A stretch of DNA of 64,000 nt from Alteribacter lacisalsi (GTDB taxonomy: Bacteria; Bacillota; Bacilli; Bacillales; Salisediminibacteriaceae): assembly GCF_003226345.1 (NCBI RefSeq), contig NZ_PDOF01000004.1, positions 124,001 to 188,000 of the forward strand. Direction: 5' to 3'. Numbering within the stretch: position 1 is the first letter of the stretch; each line of letters opens with the position of its first letter. Position numbers and translations under genes: made by a program. Of this stretch, positions 62,720 through 64,000 are shown piece after piece. The notes under the pieces are model-generated. The model did no database searches. It was not told where the DNA came from and saw nothing but the letters and a program-made list of their open reading frames with translations.

Positions 62720-64000
62720 TTATTTAATGAATCCTTTGTAGCTTCGTTTGATCATCTGGCTTTCGATCTGCTTCATCGTATCAAGGGCTACTGCCACAAC
62801 GATGAGAAGTCCTGTTCCTCCAATTTGAACTCCCGGCGGAAGGCCTGCAAGTTCAGTGAAGAATACCGGTACTACAGAGACAGATGCAAGGAAAAGCGCA
62901 CCGACGAACGTGAGACGGTACAGGATTCTTGTAATGTAGACCTGTGTTGTTTTACCAGGACGGATTCCTGGGATATACCCGCCCTGCTTTTTCAGGTTTT
63001 CAGCCATCTGCTCCGGGTTCACCTGTACGAACGTGTAGAAGTACGTAAAACCGATAATCAGCGCTGCATATACAACGAGACCGAACGGCTGCGTATAATC
63101 AAAGTTCTGGGTTACCCAGCCCGCAATTGTACTGTCGTCACCGAAGAATCCGGCGACAGTTGGCGGGAAAATGAAGAGTGACATGGCAAAGATAACCGGA
63201 ATTACCCCTGCGGAGTTCACTTTCAAAGGCAGATGCGTGCTTTGACCGCCCTGCGGTTTACCTGATACAAGACGCTTGGCGTACTGAACAGGAATTTTGC
63301 GAAGGGCCTGCTGAACGAAAATCACGAAGACTACGAGCAGCAGTACAGCCAGCACAAGCAGTGCAATCGTGACAATTCCAAGGAACAGTCCGTCGCCTGC
63401 GTCCGCGATCTGAGTCGCGTACAGCTGGTTTACACCGTTTGGAATTGCTGCTGCTATACCTGCAAAGATCAGGATGGAGATTCCGTTACCGACACCCTGT
63501 GCCGTAATCTGCTCACCGAGCCACATGAGGAAGGCTGTGCCTGCCGTCAGTGTCAGGGCAATCAGGGCATACGTCAGAAAGCTCGGGTCGGGAACGAGTC
63601 CCGGAAAGATCCGGTTAAATCCGATTGACATTCCCAAAGCCTGAACAAAAGCGATAATGATTGTGAAGTAGCGTGTAAACTGTGCCAGTTTACGACGACC
63701 GGCTTCACCCTGCTTCGCCCATTCAGTAAACTTCGGTACTACGTCCATACGGAGTAATTGTACGATAATGGATGCCGTAATGTAGGGCATAATCCCGGTT
63801 GCAAAGATCGAGAAGTTCTCGAGTGCTCCGCCGCCGAAAGTATTCAGGAAACCAAATGCATTCATCTCACCCTGAAAGTCGAGAATGTCTGCATCTACTC
63901 CCGGAGCCGGGATATGCGCGCCAATACGAAAGACTACAAGCATAGCCAAGGTAAAAAGTACCTTTTTCCTCAAATCACCAATCCGCATAATATTGGAGAT
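62720..64000 (-). CDS. secY: Preprotein translocase subunit SecY, 5' end outside the window
   Basis: About 426 residues visible, ten membrane helices expected. The reading frame is open to the end of the window (ISNI before MRIGDL), and SecY proteins of bacilli start a few residues earlier (typically MFRTISN...), so the gene continues past 64000 by only a few codons. Plug and loop signatures GIMPYITASIIVQLL and KIPVQYAKRLV are present. The adk gene follows after 68 bp that contain a small GGAAAGGGAG hairpin. Confidence 0.97.
   Translation of the reverse strand: MSNIMRIGDLRKKVLFTLAMLVVFRIGAHIPAPGVDADILDFQGEMNAFGFLNTFGGGALENFSIFATGIMPYITASIIVQLLRMDVVPKFTEWAKQGEAGRRKLAQFTRYFTIIIAFVQALGMSIGFNRIFPGLVPDPSFLTYALIALTLTAGTAFLMWLGEQITAQGVGNGISILIFAGIAAAIPNGVNQLYATQIADAGDGLFLGIVTIALLVLAVLLLVVFVIFVQQALRKIPVQYAKRLVSGKPQGGQSTHLPLKVNSAGVIPVIFAMSLFIFPPTVAGFFGDDSTIAGWVTQNFDYTQPFGLVVYAALIIGFTYFYTFVQVNPEQMAENLKKQGGYIPGIRPGKTTQVYITRILYRLTFVGALFLASVSVVPVFFTELAGLPPGVQIGGTGLLIVVAVALDTMKQIESQMIKRSYKGFIK

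Overview
The window is a chromosomal segment of a Gram-positive, endospore-forming member of the Bacillaceae. Sporulation and germination genes (pdaB, gerD, kbaA, cwlD, a Spo0E-type peptide), the sigW/rsiW and lia envelope-stress systems, T-box-free S-box (SAM-I) riboswitches and the ribosomal-protein/secY/adk/map/ecf order all match the Bacillus subtilis origin-proximal region read in reverse. Medium GC content, acidic proteins, an osmoprotectant importer and frequent GTG/TTG starts fit a halo- or haloalkaliphilic bacillus; the genus cannot be fixed from sequence reading alone.

Layout. (1) 1-3.7 kb: lia operon end (liaI, liaH, liaF, first bases of the next gene) and sigW-rsiW. (2) 3.9-5.7 kb: a Spo0E-like gene and a 5S rRNA plus six-tRNA transcription unit with its own promoter and no 16S or 23S genes. 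(3) 5.9-10.7 kb: conserved pdaB, kbaA, gerD, salA, cwlD, ybaK. (4) 10.9-53.2 kb: about 42.6 kb of metabolic genes lying between ybaK and rpsI, which are near neighbours in B. subtilis. (5) 53.3-64 kb: rpsI, rplM, truA, ecfT-ecfA2-ecfA1, rplQ, rpoA, rpsK, rpsM, rpmJ, infA, a KOW protein, map, adk, and secY running off the window end.

The metabolic block contains an osmoprotectant ABC transporter; a short-chain dehydrogenase and an alanine racemase; a cobalamin riboswitch followed by an acyl-CoA thioesterase; a hexonate module (galactonate dehydratase, KDG kinase, KDPG aldolase, ribose-5-phosphate isomerase, a TRAP importer, an HPr-like protein without the active histidine, 6-phosphogluconate dehydrogenase, an RpiR regulator and gluconokinase); a pentonate module (IclR regulator, YjhG/YagF-type dehydratase, DHDPS-family aldolase); mannitol PTS genes mtlA-R-F-D; three methionine-type uptake sets; a GlcD-type oxidase with a BASS transporter; and a SAM-riboswitch operon of two flavin monooxygenase-family proteins with a MetQ-like lipoprotein. 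Together these genes scavenge sugar acids, mannitol, methionine/organosulfur compounds and compatible solutes. A decayed tyrosine-integrase fragment sits at the rpsI edge of the block.

The non-coding layer is rich: at least seven dispersed GC-rich elements share a core, four of them with terminal inverted repeats and 8-bp target duplications (MITE-like); a second hairpin family carries a GGGGACGGTTC core; and a four-copy repeat with exact 20-bp spacing lies between truA and the rplM promoter. The most interesting points are the cobalamin riboswitch in front of a thioesterase, the SAM-riboswitch monooxygenase operon, the degenerate HPr paralogue whose stop codon was made by a MITE insertion, and the stand-alone 5S-tRNA operon.
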